Positions 1 to 8,490 of a DNA stretch of 24,288 nucleotides are shown here, piece by piece. Made by a program: the position numbers and the translations under genes. Source of the stretch: a virus. Every line of letters begins with the position of its first letter. Position 1 is the first letter of the stretch. The notes beneath the pieces are model-generated. The model saw nothing but the letters and a program-made list of their open reading frames with translations. It ran no database searches and had not been told where the DNA came from. The stretch covers positions 1 to 24,288 of the IMG/VR virus record IMGVR_UViG_3300048837_000101; one strand, 5' to 3'.

Positions 1-66
1 TCTCTCAACTTCCAAGACCTTATCCGCCGCACGAATCAAGTCACTTCGCCTAGCGTGGGGTACTGA
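1..66 (+). CDS. C-terminal end of an upstream tail gene (partial)
   Basis: Frame 1 is open from the window edge and ends in TGA at 64-66, giving a 21-residue tail ending SPSVGY. The stop overlaps the next start in a TGATG arrangement, the coupling used elsewhere in this genome, which supports it as a real gene end. Position just before the Dit-like and baseplate genes suggests a tail protein such as the tape measure or a LysM-type tail protein, but the visible part is too short to assign. Confidence 0.5.
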   Translation, partial: SLNFQDLIRRTNQVTSPSVGY

Positions 67-926
67 TGTCGCTCGTTACCGTACTGATGGGGATTCCGCT
101 CAAAGGGACACGGATCAGCCGTACCTTGGATAGAGCCGGTATCGAAGCGTCGATCATCCTTGACGCCACCGTGAAGGAAAGCTTCTCGGCGCCGTCAGAG
201 GTCACGCAGCATCCGGTGGAGGAAGGTCCGGACATCTCGGACCACATCATCCTTCGCCCGCAGAAGCTGACTATCGAAGGCATCATCACCGAAACGCCGT
301 TCAGCCTTCGCAGCCAGGCTGCCGGCATTGCGTCTACCGTGGCGTCTCAGATCGGTATGGGACTCGGTAAGGCGGCAGGAAACAACTCGTCATACAGGAA
401 CGTACTTGGTGGGCCAGGCAACGGTGGTGCCATAGGCGGTGCCGCACTTACTGCTGTCGCTGCCAAGTCCCTGGCCGGCGTTCTATCGCCATCGTCCGTT
501 ACAGGCAAGCGCCTTAGCGAAGACGACGCTAACGAGATCATCGACGAGGACACAGGTCTAAGACGTAGCGACGTGAAGCTTCCGACAGACAACGTTCGTC
601 TGCGTGACGCCGTTGACGAGTTCATGCTGATCAGAGCGTCTCGCGCTCCAGTCAACATCATCACTGGGCTTCGGAAGTATCAGAACTTCGTGATGACTGG
701 CTTCGACGTCACCAGAGAGACGGTGATCGGGAAGACTCTGCGTGTCGTTCTCGAGTTCCAAGAAGTCCAGTTCGCTGTGATCGGAGCAGAGATCGCCTTT
801 ACCCCTGCGGTGAAAAAGGCGCTTCCGAAGACCGAGCAAGGCCGGAAGTCTCCTGAATCTGTGACCGGGGATAAAGAGAAGAACGGCTCTATCCTTTACG
901 AAAACTTCGGCGGCCGTTTCGAGTAG
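66..926 (+). CDS. Dit-like baseplate/tail tip protein
   Basis: A 286-aa protein at the head of the baseplate cluster. The N-terminal ~80 residues and the C-terminal part (about 190-260, around ASRAPVNIITGLRKYQNFVMTGF) look like the beta-rich domain of Dit-like tail proteins of myophages. The middle (about 85-155) is Ala/Gly-rich and low in complexity. In contractile phages this protein links the tail tube end to the hub. Start is the ATG at 66, overlapping the preceding stop, with a GTGGGG-type ribosome site before it. The family call rests on remembered sequence style and gene order (Dit-like, plug, hub, spike) and was not checked by a search. The next gene follows after 7 nt. Confidence 0.6.
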   Translation: MSLVTVLMGIPLKGTRISRTLDRAGIEASIILDATVKESFSAPSEVTQHPVEEGPDISDHIILRPQKLTIEGIITETPFSLRSQAAGIASTVASQIGMGLGKAAGNNSSYRNVLGGPGNGGAIGGAALTAVAAKSLAGVLSPSSVTGKRLSEDDANEIIDEDTGLRRSDVKLPTDNVRLRDAVDEFMLIRASRAPVNIITGLRKYQNFVMTGFDVTRETVIGKTLRVVLEFQEVQFAVIGAEIAFTPAVKKALPKTEQGRKSPESVTGDKEKNGSILYENFGGRFE

Positions 927-933
927 GACACCC

Positions 934-1257
934 ATGGCGATCAAGCAAATCCCGGTAACGAACTCGAACATCGACCACCAGTTCTCGATGGAGCTGGAGC
1001 GGGTAGTCTACGTCTTCCGGATCAAGTGGAACTTCCGAGCCGAGCGCTGGGTCATGGACCTTCTGGCGGAGGACTCGACGCCGCTTCTAACAGGGCTTCC
1101 GCTCGTTACTAGTTGGCCACTGCTCGCGAAGTTCAACGACATCCGGCTTCCTCCCGGAGAGCTGTTCGTTTTCGACAGTACAAACCTGAACTCTGAACCT
1201 GGCGAAGAGTCCTTCGGAGTAACGCACTTCCTGCTCTACAGAGAGTCCACCACCTAA
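934..1257 (+). CDS. Baseplate plug-like protein (Pam3 gp18 type)
   Basis: A 107-aa protein resembling the short baseplate plug proteins described for the minimal myophage Pam3. It has an N-terminal basic/hydrophobic segment (IKQIPVTNSN), a central beta-rich region with VYVFRIKWN and WVMDLL, and a conserved-looking PPGELFVFD stretch near 74-82. Such proteins seal the tube-hub junction. It sits between the Dit-like protein and the hub, the expected place. Its stop overlaps the next start (TAATG), so translation is probably coupled. The exact family name is from memory of the sequence pattern. Confidence 0.6.
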   Translation: MAIKQIPVTNSNIDHQFSMELERVVYVFRIKWNFRAERWVMDLLAEDSTPLLTGLPLVTSWPLLAKFNDIRLPPGELFVFDSTNLNSEPGEESFGVTHFLLYRESTT

Positions 1258-2198
1258 TGGCGTTTGACGACGGCTTACAATTTAACCGGAACTACAGCCT
1301 CGCCATCGGTGCGGCTAGTCCGATCCATTTCGGTAGGCTGATCGATAACCTGCGCGTCACGTTCGACATCTCCAAATCGCTCGAGCAGTTCCCGAACACG
1401 GCGACGTTCGACGTCTACAACCTCAGCTTCAACTCCCGGAAGCAGCTCGAGGAGACTGTCCGGGACGTCGCGAAGGAGCCGCGCGACCGTGGCATCATCG
1501 TTCCGTCTCTCCAGTTTCAGGCAGGCTACCGGGACAACATCAAGAACATCTTCACTGGCAACATCACGAGTCTGACGACCAGAAAAGAAGGTCCGGACAT
1601 CGTCACGACGTTCGAGGCTGGTGACGGCATCGCGCCGTTCAAAGATACGAAGCTGGACATCTCGTTCAAGCCAGGCGCTACCGCAGCAGAGATCGTCAAC
1701 GAGATCCTTATCTCGATGGGGCTGACCAACGGCGCGATTGTCGGATTCAATCCGGCTGACCAGTATCTTCAGGGTCTGACGTTGACTGGATCAGCGAAAG
1801 ACCACCTGACGAAAGTGCTGAAGAAGCAAGGTCTCGAGTGGTCGATCCAAGACAACCAAGTCCAGATCCTTAAGCCTAGAGAGACGACGCCAGATACGGC
1901 GCTGATCCTCAACAGGGCTAGTGGCCTTATCGGTACGCCGTTCCGGACTCAGTACCTGAGCAATGGCCCTACGGACACGAAGAGCAGCAAGGATTTCGCT
2001 GCTGGTGTCCATGCTACGGCTCTGCTCAATCCGGACATCAGACCTGGACGAGTCATCCTGCTGAGTAACTCTATCAGCGTCTCCAGCACGTCGATCAAGA
2101 CGAGTAAGACGATCTACGATCTATTCCGTGTCGTGAAGCTTCGCCACTACGGCGATACGCACGGAAACCCTTGGTACACCGACATCATTGCGGAGTAA
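1257..2198 (+). CDS. Baseplate hub protein (gp44/gpD-like)
   Basis: A 313-aa protein with the layout of phage hub proteins (Mu gp44, P2 gpD, T4 gp27 superfamily). An N-terminal beta domain has an LEQFPNTATFDVYNLS segment. A middle part reads AGYRDNIKNIFTGNITS, the 'induced flow' style common to hub proteins. A central alpha/beta segment (about 135-205) contains ATAAEIVNEIL and LKKQGLEWSIQDNQVQIL, and a C-terminal beta domain ends RHYGDTHGNPWYTDI. The trimeric hub sits at the tail axis and holds the spike. The ATG overlaps the plug gene stop, and the spike gene follows immediately. Confidence 0.75.
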   Translation: MAFDDGLQFNRNYSLAIGAASPIHFGRLIDNLRVTFDISKSLEQFPNTATFDVYNLSFNSRKQLEETVRDVAKEPRDRGIIVPSLQFQAGYRDNIKNIFTGNITSLTTRKEGPDIVTTFEAGDGIAPFKDTKLDISFKPGATAAEIVNEILISMGLTNGAIVGFNPADQYLQGLTLTGSAKDHLTKVLKKQGLEWSIQDNQVQILKPRETTPDTALILNRASGLIGTPFRTQYLSNGPTDTKSSKDFAAGVHATALLNPDIRPGRVILLSNSISVSSTSIKTSKTIYDLFRVVKLRHYGDTHGNPWYTDIIAE

Positions 2199-2202
2199 AG
2201 CA

Positions 2203-2847
2203 GTGTCCTCCCAGACACCATCAGCAAGCCTTGAACGCACTATCGACGAAGCGGTAGAGCGCAGGCTGTCTGACGTTCACACCTTCCTACCAGGCAAGGT
2301 GGTGTCGGTGGATGTAACGCTCGGACTCTGCGCTGTACAGCCTCTCCTGAAACGGAAGTACGTTGACGGCGAAGTCGTAGAGATCCCGGTCATCAGCAAC
2401 GTCCCGATCATGAACTACCGCGCGGGGGACGCCTTCATCTCGCTGCCGCTCAAGCGCGGTGACTACGTTGGGCTGCTCTTCAGCGAGCGCTCTCTAGACA
2501 TCTGGCTTGCGACTGGTGGGACGGTAGACCCGAAAGACCCGCGCAAGTTCGACATCTCTGACGCTGTCGCCTACCCAGGGATCTACCCGTTCTCGATGCC
2601 ACCTGTGGGCGCCGATGCCGACAACATCGTCATCCGGAACGGACTCGGTAGTCTCGAGATCACGCCTCTCGGGAAGTTCCTGTTCCAGGGCTCCATCTTC
2701 AACATCGTCGATACGTTGATTAGCTTAGTGGAAGTACTCCAGGCAGGCACGGTGGCTGATCCGGTGTCCGGCGCTAACCCGTTCACGGCAGCCACCATCG
2801 CCTTGTTCGAGAACGTGAAGCTACAGCTCCAGAGTCTCAAGAAGTAG
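2203..2847 (+). CDS. Central baseplate spike (Gp138 N-terminal domain family)
   Basis: The N-terminal ~130 residues match the Gp138_N OB-fold of membrane-piercing spikes: the start of the domain (HTFLPGKVVSVDVTLGLCAVQP), then a PVISNVPIM segment, RAGDAFISLPLKRGDYVGLLFSERSLD, and the DPRKFDISDAVAYPG stretch. The remaining ~80 residues would make the C-terminal beta-helix or tip. A TTG at 2188 in the same frame gives a longer ORF (219 aa), but the GTG at 2203 is preferred. GGAG at 2192-2195 lies 7 nt before it, and the start then falls just after the hub stop at 2198. That gives 214 aa. In the family the trimer forms the puncturing tip held by the hub. Confidence 0.8.
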   Translation: MSSQTPSASLERTIDEAVERRLSDVHTFLPGKVVSVDVTLGLCAVQPLLKRKYVDGEVVEIPVISNVPIMNYRAGDAFISLPLKRGDYVGLLFSERSLDIWLATGGTVDPKDPRKFDISDAVAYPGIYPFSMPPVGADADNIVIRNGLGSLEITPLGKFLFQGSIFNIVDTLISLVEVLQAGTVADPVSGANPFTAATIALFENVKLQLQSLKK

Positions 2848-2853
2848 GAAGCC

Positions 2854-3093
2854 ATGGCTCTAAACGCAACAACGACAGCAACAGCCATTGTAGACGCGAT
2901 CCACGCCGTCAAGCCGATGTCCGACGAAGAAAAGGCTGCTGCTAACACCATGTGGGGCGCTATCGTCGGAGCACTCTACACGCGCATCAAGGCTGACATG
3001 GTCGTAGCCTCCGCTGTCGCCAGCGTCTCCGGCGTGACGACTGGTGTTGGCGTCTCCGGGCCAGGTACCGCCACTAGTAGCTCCATCACCTAA
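2854..3093 (+). CDS. Small putative virion protein
   Basis: A 79-aa protein with a good ribosome site (AGGAAG) 6 nt after the spike stop. Residues 1-55 look helical and Ala-rich (DEEKAAANTMWGAIVGAL, HIKAD-like end), and the tail is a Gly/Ser/Thr/Val-rich beta-like stretch (VSGVTTGVGVSGPG). Small proteins of this style commonly follow the spike in phage baseplate clusters. A structural or spike-associated role is inferred from position only, and the function is unknown. Confidence 0.65.
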   Translation: MALNATTTATAIVDAIHAVKPMSDEEKAAANTMWGAIVGALYTRIKADMVVASAVASVSGVTTGVGVSGPGTATSSSIT

Positions 3094-3107
3094 AGAGGCG
3101 CCGCCGT

Positions 3108-3752
3108 ATGCCGCTAGTTGACCTAGGTCTAGACGACGACACAGGGGATCTTGGTGACCTCAACGGCGACATTGCGCTTGCGACGGGTGACGTGGCCATC
3201 GGCCAGTACCTGAAGCAGCGTCTCCGGCTTTTCCTTACAGAGTGGTTCCTAGCAGAGAACGCAGGCATCCCGTTCCACGACGAAGTCTTCGTCAAGAACC
3301 CGCGCCTTCTCGTCATCGACGCCTTGTTCAAAAACGAGATCTTATCGGCGCCTGGCGTAGTGGAGCTAGTCCGCTTCGGCATGGCGCTCGACGGCCGTTC
3401 TCGTGTGCTCACCCTGGACTTTGAAGTCAGGACCGAGAACGGAGTCTTCCTCGAGATCAGCGAAGACATCGGGCCAGGCGTAATCAATCCATTCCCAGAT
3501 GGGGGAAGCGGGGGCGGTGTGGCAGGCAAAAACCTTCTGGTGGAATTCATCAACGAGACCACCAAGGACATCAACGTAGCAGTGTACGACTTTGACGCGC
3601 AGATGTGCGACGTAACTGTCCTCGATGTCGCGAACGACTACCGCCCGGCAGAAGTGGACATCTCGGCGCCAACAACGTCCACCATCAGGCTCACGTCAGG
3701 TACGTCGATCTCGAAAGTGTTTCGTGTTCTTATTACGCCTACGGAGGATTGA
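3108..3752 (+). CDS. Baseplate wedge protein, gp25-like, with C-terminal extension
   Basis: Residues 1-130 have the gp25/gpW-type pattern: DGDIALATGD-style opening (NGDIALATGDVAIGQYLKQR), then LRLFLTEWFLAENAGIPF, an NPRLLVIDALFKNEILSAPGV stretch and a beta-rich C-terminal part (LDFEVRTENG). Gp25-like proteins join wedges to the sheath and nucleate sheath assembly. The protein is longer than usual for the family. After a Gly-rich linker (about 135-145, DGGSGGG) comes a further ~70-residue beta-rich domain (LLVEFINETTKDINVAVYDF) of unknown role. A GAGG ribosome site precedes the ATG. The next gene is the fibre, not gpJ, which is an unusual order. Confidence 0.75.
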   Translation: MPLVDLGLDDDTGDLGDLNGDIALATGDVAIGQYLKQRLRLFLTEWFLAENAGIPFHDEVFVKNPRLLVIDALFKNEILSAPGVVELVRFGMALDGRSRVLTLDFEVRTENGVFLEISEDIGPGVINPFPDGGSGGGVAGKNLLVEFINETTKDINVAVYDFDAQMCDVTVLDVANDYRPAEVDISAPTTSTIRLTSGTSISKVFRVLITPTED

Positions 3753-3753
3753 G

Positions 3754-6700
3754 ATGTTTAGGTGGTACGTCGCTTTCCTATTGTCCTTCTTCGCAGCGTA
3801 CACAGCGACTGCCGATGTAGTCGTTCCGTCTACAGCGAAACAGCAGTTCGTCGGCACCGACATGAACAGGAATTCGATCTACAAGGTCGGAAGCCTGTAC
3901 ATGGCGGACAGCTCCGGGAACACCATCAGGGTCATGGCGCCCAGTGTCTCGAACGACCTCTACACCTGGAAGTTCCCCGGCTCTGACGGTGACGCCGACC
4001 AGTGCCTTGTTACGGACGGAGACGGAAACCTTAGCTGGGCTTCCACTCTCCAGACCGGTAACGAAAGCATCGTCAACGCTGACATCAGCCCGACAGCTGA
4101 AATTGAATACGGAAAGCTGGATCTGACCGGCGAGATCGTTAACGCCGATATCAACGCCAGCGCGGCTATCGCCTACAGCAAGCTGAACCTCGGCACCAGC
4201 ATCCTCAACAGCGACATCAATGCCAGCGCGGCTATCGCCTACAGCAAGTTGAACCTCGGTACCAGCATCCTCAACAGCGACATCAACGCCAGCGCGGCTA
4301 TCGCCTACAGCAAGCTGAACCTGTCTGGCGCCATCCTCAACGCGGATATAGCGAGCGGCGCAGCTATCGCCTACAGCAAGCTGAACCTGGCCAGCAGCGT
4401 AGCGACATCGGATCTTGCGTCTGGGTTACTCGTACCGGCGAGCAAAGGCGGTACCGGCGTCTCCAACAACGACGCAGCGACTTTGACGCGAAGCGGTAAC
4501 CACGCTTTGACGCTGACCACAAATGGCACGACTGGTGTCACGTTGCCAACAACGGGGACGCTGGCAACACTCGCCGGAACGGAAAGCCTTAGCAATAAGA
4601 AGCTGATCGTCGCTAACGGCGCCGTGATCGCTGAGTCAGCAAGCGGCACCGGGCGCCAACTCAAAATGAACTGGGCGGGTAGCGTTGACAACAAAGCTGC
4701 GACGTTTAACTTCCAGCAGGCGGATAACGCCACCTACAACTTCCCGGATGTGTCCGGGACTCTGGCGACTACAAATCAGCAAGAGACGTTCACGAACAAG
4801 ACGCTGACCGCAGCGACCCTCAACGACTATGTAGACGTTAACGAAGAGTCAGCTCCGTCTTCCCCGGCTGCCGGCGCAGTTCGCCTATACGCGAAGTCTG
4901 ATAAGAAGCTGTACACGAAAAATAGCGATGGCTCCGAAGCCGAACTCGGCGCAGGCGCTGGCGGCGCAGGCGAGCTAAACCTTATCGGTAACCCGTCAGA
5001 TTCCGGAAACTGGTCGGTAACGGGATGGCCCGGCGGCACATCCGGTGGCGTGGTGACGCACTCGACTACAGGCGAACTGCCTCTAGAAGGGATCATCGAT
5101 ACTGCACTTGCCATCTATTCGGATGCCTCTGCTGCTGCTGAGACGTCTGAATACGTCAGCTATGCCTTCACCACGCCTCCCGGTCTTGGCGTCAAGCTGA
5201 AGGTAGAGTTTTACATCTTCCCGACGGCTATCACTCACTTGAACAACGAGTGGACGGTCTCCGTCTACAACACTGCGGGTCCTACGCGTCAGCCGCTAAG
5301 CACGGATAACAGTACTCCGCTGACCTACGTCCCACCGATGAACGGCAAGTTCACTACGACGTTCGACGCAGCCCCGTCTACGAGCTACACGCTTAGGTTT
5401 GCTCGGCCGACAAACGCCGCTGGTAACGGCGGACCATTGGTGGTGTCCAACATCATCGTCGGGCCGGGCATCCAGCCTCAAGGCGCTGTGATTGGCCCGG
5501 TGGTGTCGTTCACGCCAACTGCATCTACGACCTTCATCAGCGGCGGCACAGTCACGCCTACTGGCAAGTGGTGGCGTGAAGGCCAGTTCATGTGGATCGA
5601 CTACGAGCTGGCATTTGGTGGCGCCGCTGGTTCCGGAAACCTCGTGCTGAACCTCCCCAGTGGTTACACCATTGACACCACGGCGATTAACTCGACGACC
5701 AGCCGAATCGTCCTCAGCGTAGACGGCATGGCGTGGGATGGCGTCTCAGCACAGCACGACGTCTACGCTTCCTACAACAGCACGACGAACGTGACTGTTA
5801 GGACTCGCTCCGGGGGCAGTGACGCCATCGTCACGTCAGCAGGTCCGTTCACGTTTAACAGTGGCGACTATCTGTGGCTGCGTTGCAAGGTTCCTATCGC
5901 GGCATGGGCCGGGTCTGGCACAACCAATCTCGCGCAGAACGATGTTCAGTACTTAGCCTGGGACGGTTCCGCAACAACATACGGGCCGGCTGGCGCAGTC
6001 ATGCCGACCATCGCTGCTTCAGCGACCAACACCCTGACGACGCATACGCTCACTCCGATATACCCGGTTCAGGCTAGCGACTCTATGTGGGTGGAGTACC
6101 AGAAAGCAGGCGCAGGGCCTTGGGCTCCTGTGGCTACTGGTGGCGAATACGACTACACCACGCTGCTACGGCAAAACACGGGGTCGGGCGCTCGGTACTA
6201 CGGTATCGGCCTTGGGCCTACGTCAGGAGCGTCTACTCTACGAGTAGTTTTCGGGAATGCAGGCGCGCAGACGACTGGAACATCTTACGGCGCTACCGGG
6301 TCAAGCTTCCCGACTGCGGCTGGAGACCGCTATCGCGTTGTCGTTGCAAAGAGCGGCCAAGCTGTCAGCTTCGGCGCTGCAACAGCTACTGCCTCTGGAC
6401 TTGTTTCGTCGACGGCGCAAACATTCGGTGGCGCTAAAACTTTTAACGGAGCTATCGCTGCTAGCGGTGGCTTCGCTGCTGACACTGGCGCTTACGCCAC
6501 TGTCTCAGCCCCAGGCATTGTGTCTACGACCACGCAAACGTTTAACGGCGCAAAGACCTTTGACGACGGATTTAGCGCAGGCGCGGGAGAGACGATCACC
6601 TATACAGGCGTCTATGAAGCTAGCCACACTTTCACCGATGGCGGCACTTGGTCTAAGAGCGGGCTAGTTAGCGCGCGGCGATTCGGCGACATGGTCTTTC

Positions 6701-6978
6701 TCTCAATCCGGGCTCTCGGTTCAGGCGCGTCAGCGTCCTCTACAGACATTGCTACGGCGGCTAACCTGCCGTCAGGATCAGGTATGAGACCATCCGGCAC
6801 TAGGGCGTTCCACACGGTGTTTTACGACAACGGCGCCTACATCGAAGGCGTTGTACAGATTAACGCCTCTGGACAGATCAAATTTTTAAAGGGCCTGTCC
6901 GGCGGGTCCAACGCTTGGACGGCCTCAGGTACTAAAGGCATCATCCGGGATCAGATGCTGATTTACTCGATCAACTAG
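3754..6978 (+). CDS. Long tail fibre protein with apparent signal peptide
   Basis: A 1074-aa fibre-like protein. The frame is open farther upstream (from 3625), but the ATG at 3754 has a near-ideal GGAGGA site at 3743-3748, 5 nt before it. From this start the first 20 residues form a sec-type leader: Arg3, a hydrophobic run (WYVAFLLSFFAAY) and an Ala-Thr-Ala cleavage motif at 18-20. Next come five 22-residue repeats (residues about 108-217, core INASAAIAYSKLNL). Fibre motifs follow: a KGGTGVSNND stretch, LPTTGTLATLAG, ETFTNKTLTAA, and an APSSPAAGAVRLYAKSDKKLY segment. The rest is Gly/Ser/Thr-rich beta domains. Near the C-terminus a Q-T-F-x-G-A-K-T-F motif occurs twice (nt ~6392-6448 and ~6511-6561). 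It probably forms a trimeric fibre for receptor contact. It lies between gp25 and gpJ. Confidence 0.8.
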   Translation: MFRWYVAFLLSFFAAYTATADVVVPSTAKQQFVGTDMNRNSIYKVGSLYMADSSGNTIRVMAPSVSNDLYTWKFPGSDGDADQCLVTDGDGNLSWASTLQTGNESIVNADISPTAEIEYGKLDLTGEIVNADINASAAIAYSKLNLGTSILNSDINASAAIAYSKLNLGTSILNSDINASAAIAYSKLNLSGAILNADIASGAAIAYSKLNLASSVATSDLASGLLVPASKGGTGVSNNDAATLTRSGNHALTLTTNGTTGVTLPTTGTLATLAGTESLSNKKLIVANGAVIAESASGTGRQLKMNWAGSVDNKAATFNFQQADNATYNFPDVSGTLATTNQQETFTNKTLTAATLNDYVDVNEESAPSSPAAGAVRLYAKSDKKLYTKNSDGSEAELGAGAGGAGELNLIGNPSDSGNWSVTGWPGGTSGGVVTHSTTGELPLEGIIDTALAIYSDASAAAETSEYVSYAFTTPPGLGVKLKVEFYIFPTAITHLNNEWTVSVYNTAGPTRQPLSTDNSTPLTYVPPMNGKFTTTFDAAPSTSYTLRFARPTNAAGNGGPLVVSNIIVGPGIQPQGAVIGPVVSFTPTASTTFISGGTVTPTGKWWREGQFMWIDYELAFGGAAGSGNLVLNLPSGYTIDTTAINSTTSRIVLSVDGMAWDGVSAQHDVYASYNSTTNVTVRTRSGGSDAIVTSAGPFTFNSGDYLWLRCKVPIAAWAGSGTTNLAQNDVQYLAWDGSATTYGPAGAVMPTIAASATNTLTTHTLTPIYPVQASDSMWVEYQKAGAGPWAPVATGGEYDYTTLLRQNTGSGARYYGIGLGPTSGASTLRVVFGNAGAQTTGTSYGATGSSFPTAAGDRYRVVVAKSGQAVSFGAATATASGLVSSTAQTFGGAKTFNGAIAASGGFAADTGAYATVSAPGIVSTTTQTFNGAKTFDDGFSAGAGETITYTGVYEASHTFTDGGTWSKSGLVSARRFGDMVFLSIRALGSGASASSTDIATAANLPSGSGMRPSGTRAFHTVFYDNGAYIEGVVQINASGQIKFLKGLSGGSNAWTASGTKGIIRDQMLIYSIN
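4075..4404 (+). repeat. Five tandem 66-bp repeats inside the fibre gene
   Basis: Five in-frame units of 66 bp begin at 4075, 4141, 4207, 4273 and 4339. Units 2-4 are nearly identical at the DNA level; units 1 and 5 are diverged. Each encodes 22 residues with the pattern N-(A/S)-D-I-N-A-S-A-A-I-A-Y-S-K-L-N-L plus a short linker. The regular length fits a repeated shaft element of a trimeric fibre. Close DNA identity of the central copies suggests recent expansion. Confidence 0.9.
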
Positions 6979-7003
6979 TCGTTACGAAAAGGCGGGACAG
7001 CGA

Positions 7004-8485
7004 ATGGCCGGATTGACCGAAGCAGGGTTTGAGAAGAAGACACTCGCCGAGATCAAAACAGAACTGGAAGACATGTTCCGGACTCTGTTTGGCCCGTTCA
7101 TTAACCTGCTGCCTGGATCGGTCTTCACCACGCTGATCGGTATTTTTGCCGACCGCCTGAGCGAAGTCTGGGACGTGATGGAGGAGACGTACAACTCCGC
7201 TTACCCGGACACGGCGCAAGGCGTCAGCCTTGATCAGATCGGCGCCATCAACAACATCCCGCGCCTTGGTGCCACACGCTCGACGGCTACTGGTGTCCTG
7301 CTCTTCGGCGACGTCGGCACTAACGTAACGACCAGCCTTCAGGTCTCCGTTCAAGGAAACCCAACGTCAGTCTTCAGCCCTGACAATGACGTGACCCTCG
7401 TTGCCGGCGCGAACTCTATCCAGACTCTTGAGTTCAGCGCAGCACCAGATGCTGGGACTTTCACTCTGTCGTTCGGCGACGAGACTACGCCTGCGCTTAC
7501 GCATACGGCCGATAACGAAGACATCCAAGACGCGCTTAACGACTTCGACGCTCTATCTGGTGTTGTCGTTACCGGTAACTATGCGAGTGGTTTTGACATC
7601 GAGTTCGATGAACTTGACGGCCTTCAAGAGCAGACGTCGATTACCTGCGAGAGTAACTTAACGGCTTCCGCTGTGCCTGTGACTCCGACCGTTACTCAAA
7701 CGCAGGTAGGTGTCCCGCAAGGCCAGGTCAACATGACAGCGACAGCGACTGGCCCGAAAGACGCTCCGTCTGGCACCATCAACGTCATCGATACCCCGGT
7801 TTCCGGTCTGACGCGGGTCACCAATCCTGTGGACGCGGAGGCTGGAAGAAACCGGGAGACTGACGCCGAGTACAGGACTCGTCGTGGTATTTCGCTTTCG
7901 ATCTCCGGGAGCACGTCTGTCGATGCCATCCGGGCGAAGCTTCTGGCGCTTGACGACGTGACGGCTGTGGCCGTGCTCGAGAACGTCGAGATCACCGAGG
8001 TAGACGGGCGCCCTGCCAAGTCCTTTGAGGCGATCATCGACGGCGGTAACGAAGAAGAGATCGCTCAGACGATCTGGGACAACAAGCCAGCGGGTATCAA
8101 GGCCTACGGGAATACGTCGCAAGAGATCGCTGACTCGCTCGGACAGGCGCAAGAGATAAGTTTCTCGCGCGCTGTCGATGTACCGATCTTCCTCTCTATC
8201 GACCTAGAGACGGACAACGCGTTCCCTGCGAACGGCGCAGACACAGTGCTAGAGGCGATCCTCGACTACGCCGATACGATGACTATCGGACAAGACGTCG
8301 TCGTGTACCCTACGCTTATCGCTCAGCTCGCTACTGTCCCGGGCATCATCGACATCACCATCCGGATTGACACTTCGGCTGTCTCCACGACTCCAGGCGC
8401 TGCGGCTGTAGACGACAACGTTAGCATCGGCTACGCGGAAAAAGCGGAGTTCTCTGCTCCGAACATCAACATCAACGAGGTCTAA
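7004..8485 (+). CDS. Baseplate wedge protein, gp47/gpJ-like, with inserted domain
   Basis: A 493-aa protein. The N-terminus (LTEAGFEKKTLAEIKTELE, then the VSLDQIGAINNIPRLGATRSTATG segment) and the part after residue 255 (SGTINVIDTPVSGLTRVTNP, RNRETDAEYRTRR) are typical of the baseplate J/gp47 family. The C-terminal third has the family's conserved-looking VDVPIFLSIDLETDNAFP. Compared with the usual ~350-400 residues it carries an extra domain at about 138-238. That domain resembles a virion-protein module with a TFTLSFGDETTPALTH start, a helix (EDIQDALNDF) and a closing beta part. Gp47-type proteins are core wedge components that hold the fibre attachment. The gene is closely spaced with the fibre before and gpI after. 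Confidence 0.85.
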   Translation: MAGLTEAGFEKKTLAEIKTELEDMFRTLFGPFINLLPGSVFTTLIGIFADRLSEVWDVMEETYNSAYPDTAQGVSLDQIGAINNIPRLGATRSTATGVLLFGDVGTNVTTSLQVSVQGNPTSVFSPDNDVTLVAGANSIQTLEFSAAPDAGTFTLSFGDETTPALTHTADNEDIQDALNDFDALSGVVVTGNYASGFDIEFDELDGLQEQTSITCESNLTASAVPVTPTVTQTQVGVPQGQVNMTATATGPKDAPSGTINVIDTPVSGLTRVTNPVDAEAGRNRETDAEYRTRRGISLSISGSTSVDAIRAKLLALDDVTAVAVLENVEITEVDGRPAKSFEAIIDGGNEEEIAQTIWDNKPAGIKAYGNTSQEIADSLGQAQEISFSRAVDVPIFLSIDLETDNAFPANGADTVLEAILDYADTMTIGQDVVVYPTLIAQLATVPGIIDITIRIDTSAVSTTPGAAAVDDNVSIGYAEKAEFSAPNININEV

Positions 8486-8490
8486 AGCCG

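Noticed and set aside
2188-2202. TTG start for the spike gene
   Set aside because: It lies inside the end of the hub gene and has no ribosome site. GTG at 2203 has GGAG at 7 nt spacing.
3762-3986. 74-aa out-of-frame ORF inside the fibre start
   Set aside because: Starts inside the fibre signal-peptide region without a ribosome site of its own and is Arg/His-rich shadow sequence.
4075-4404. CRISPR array
   Set aside because: Units are back to back with no spacers and are in-frame protein repeats in a fibre.
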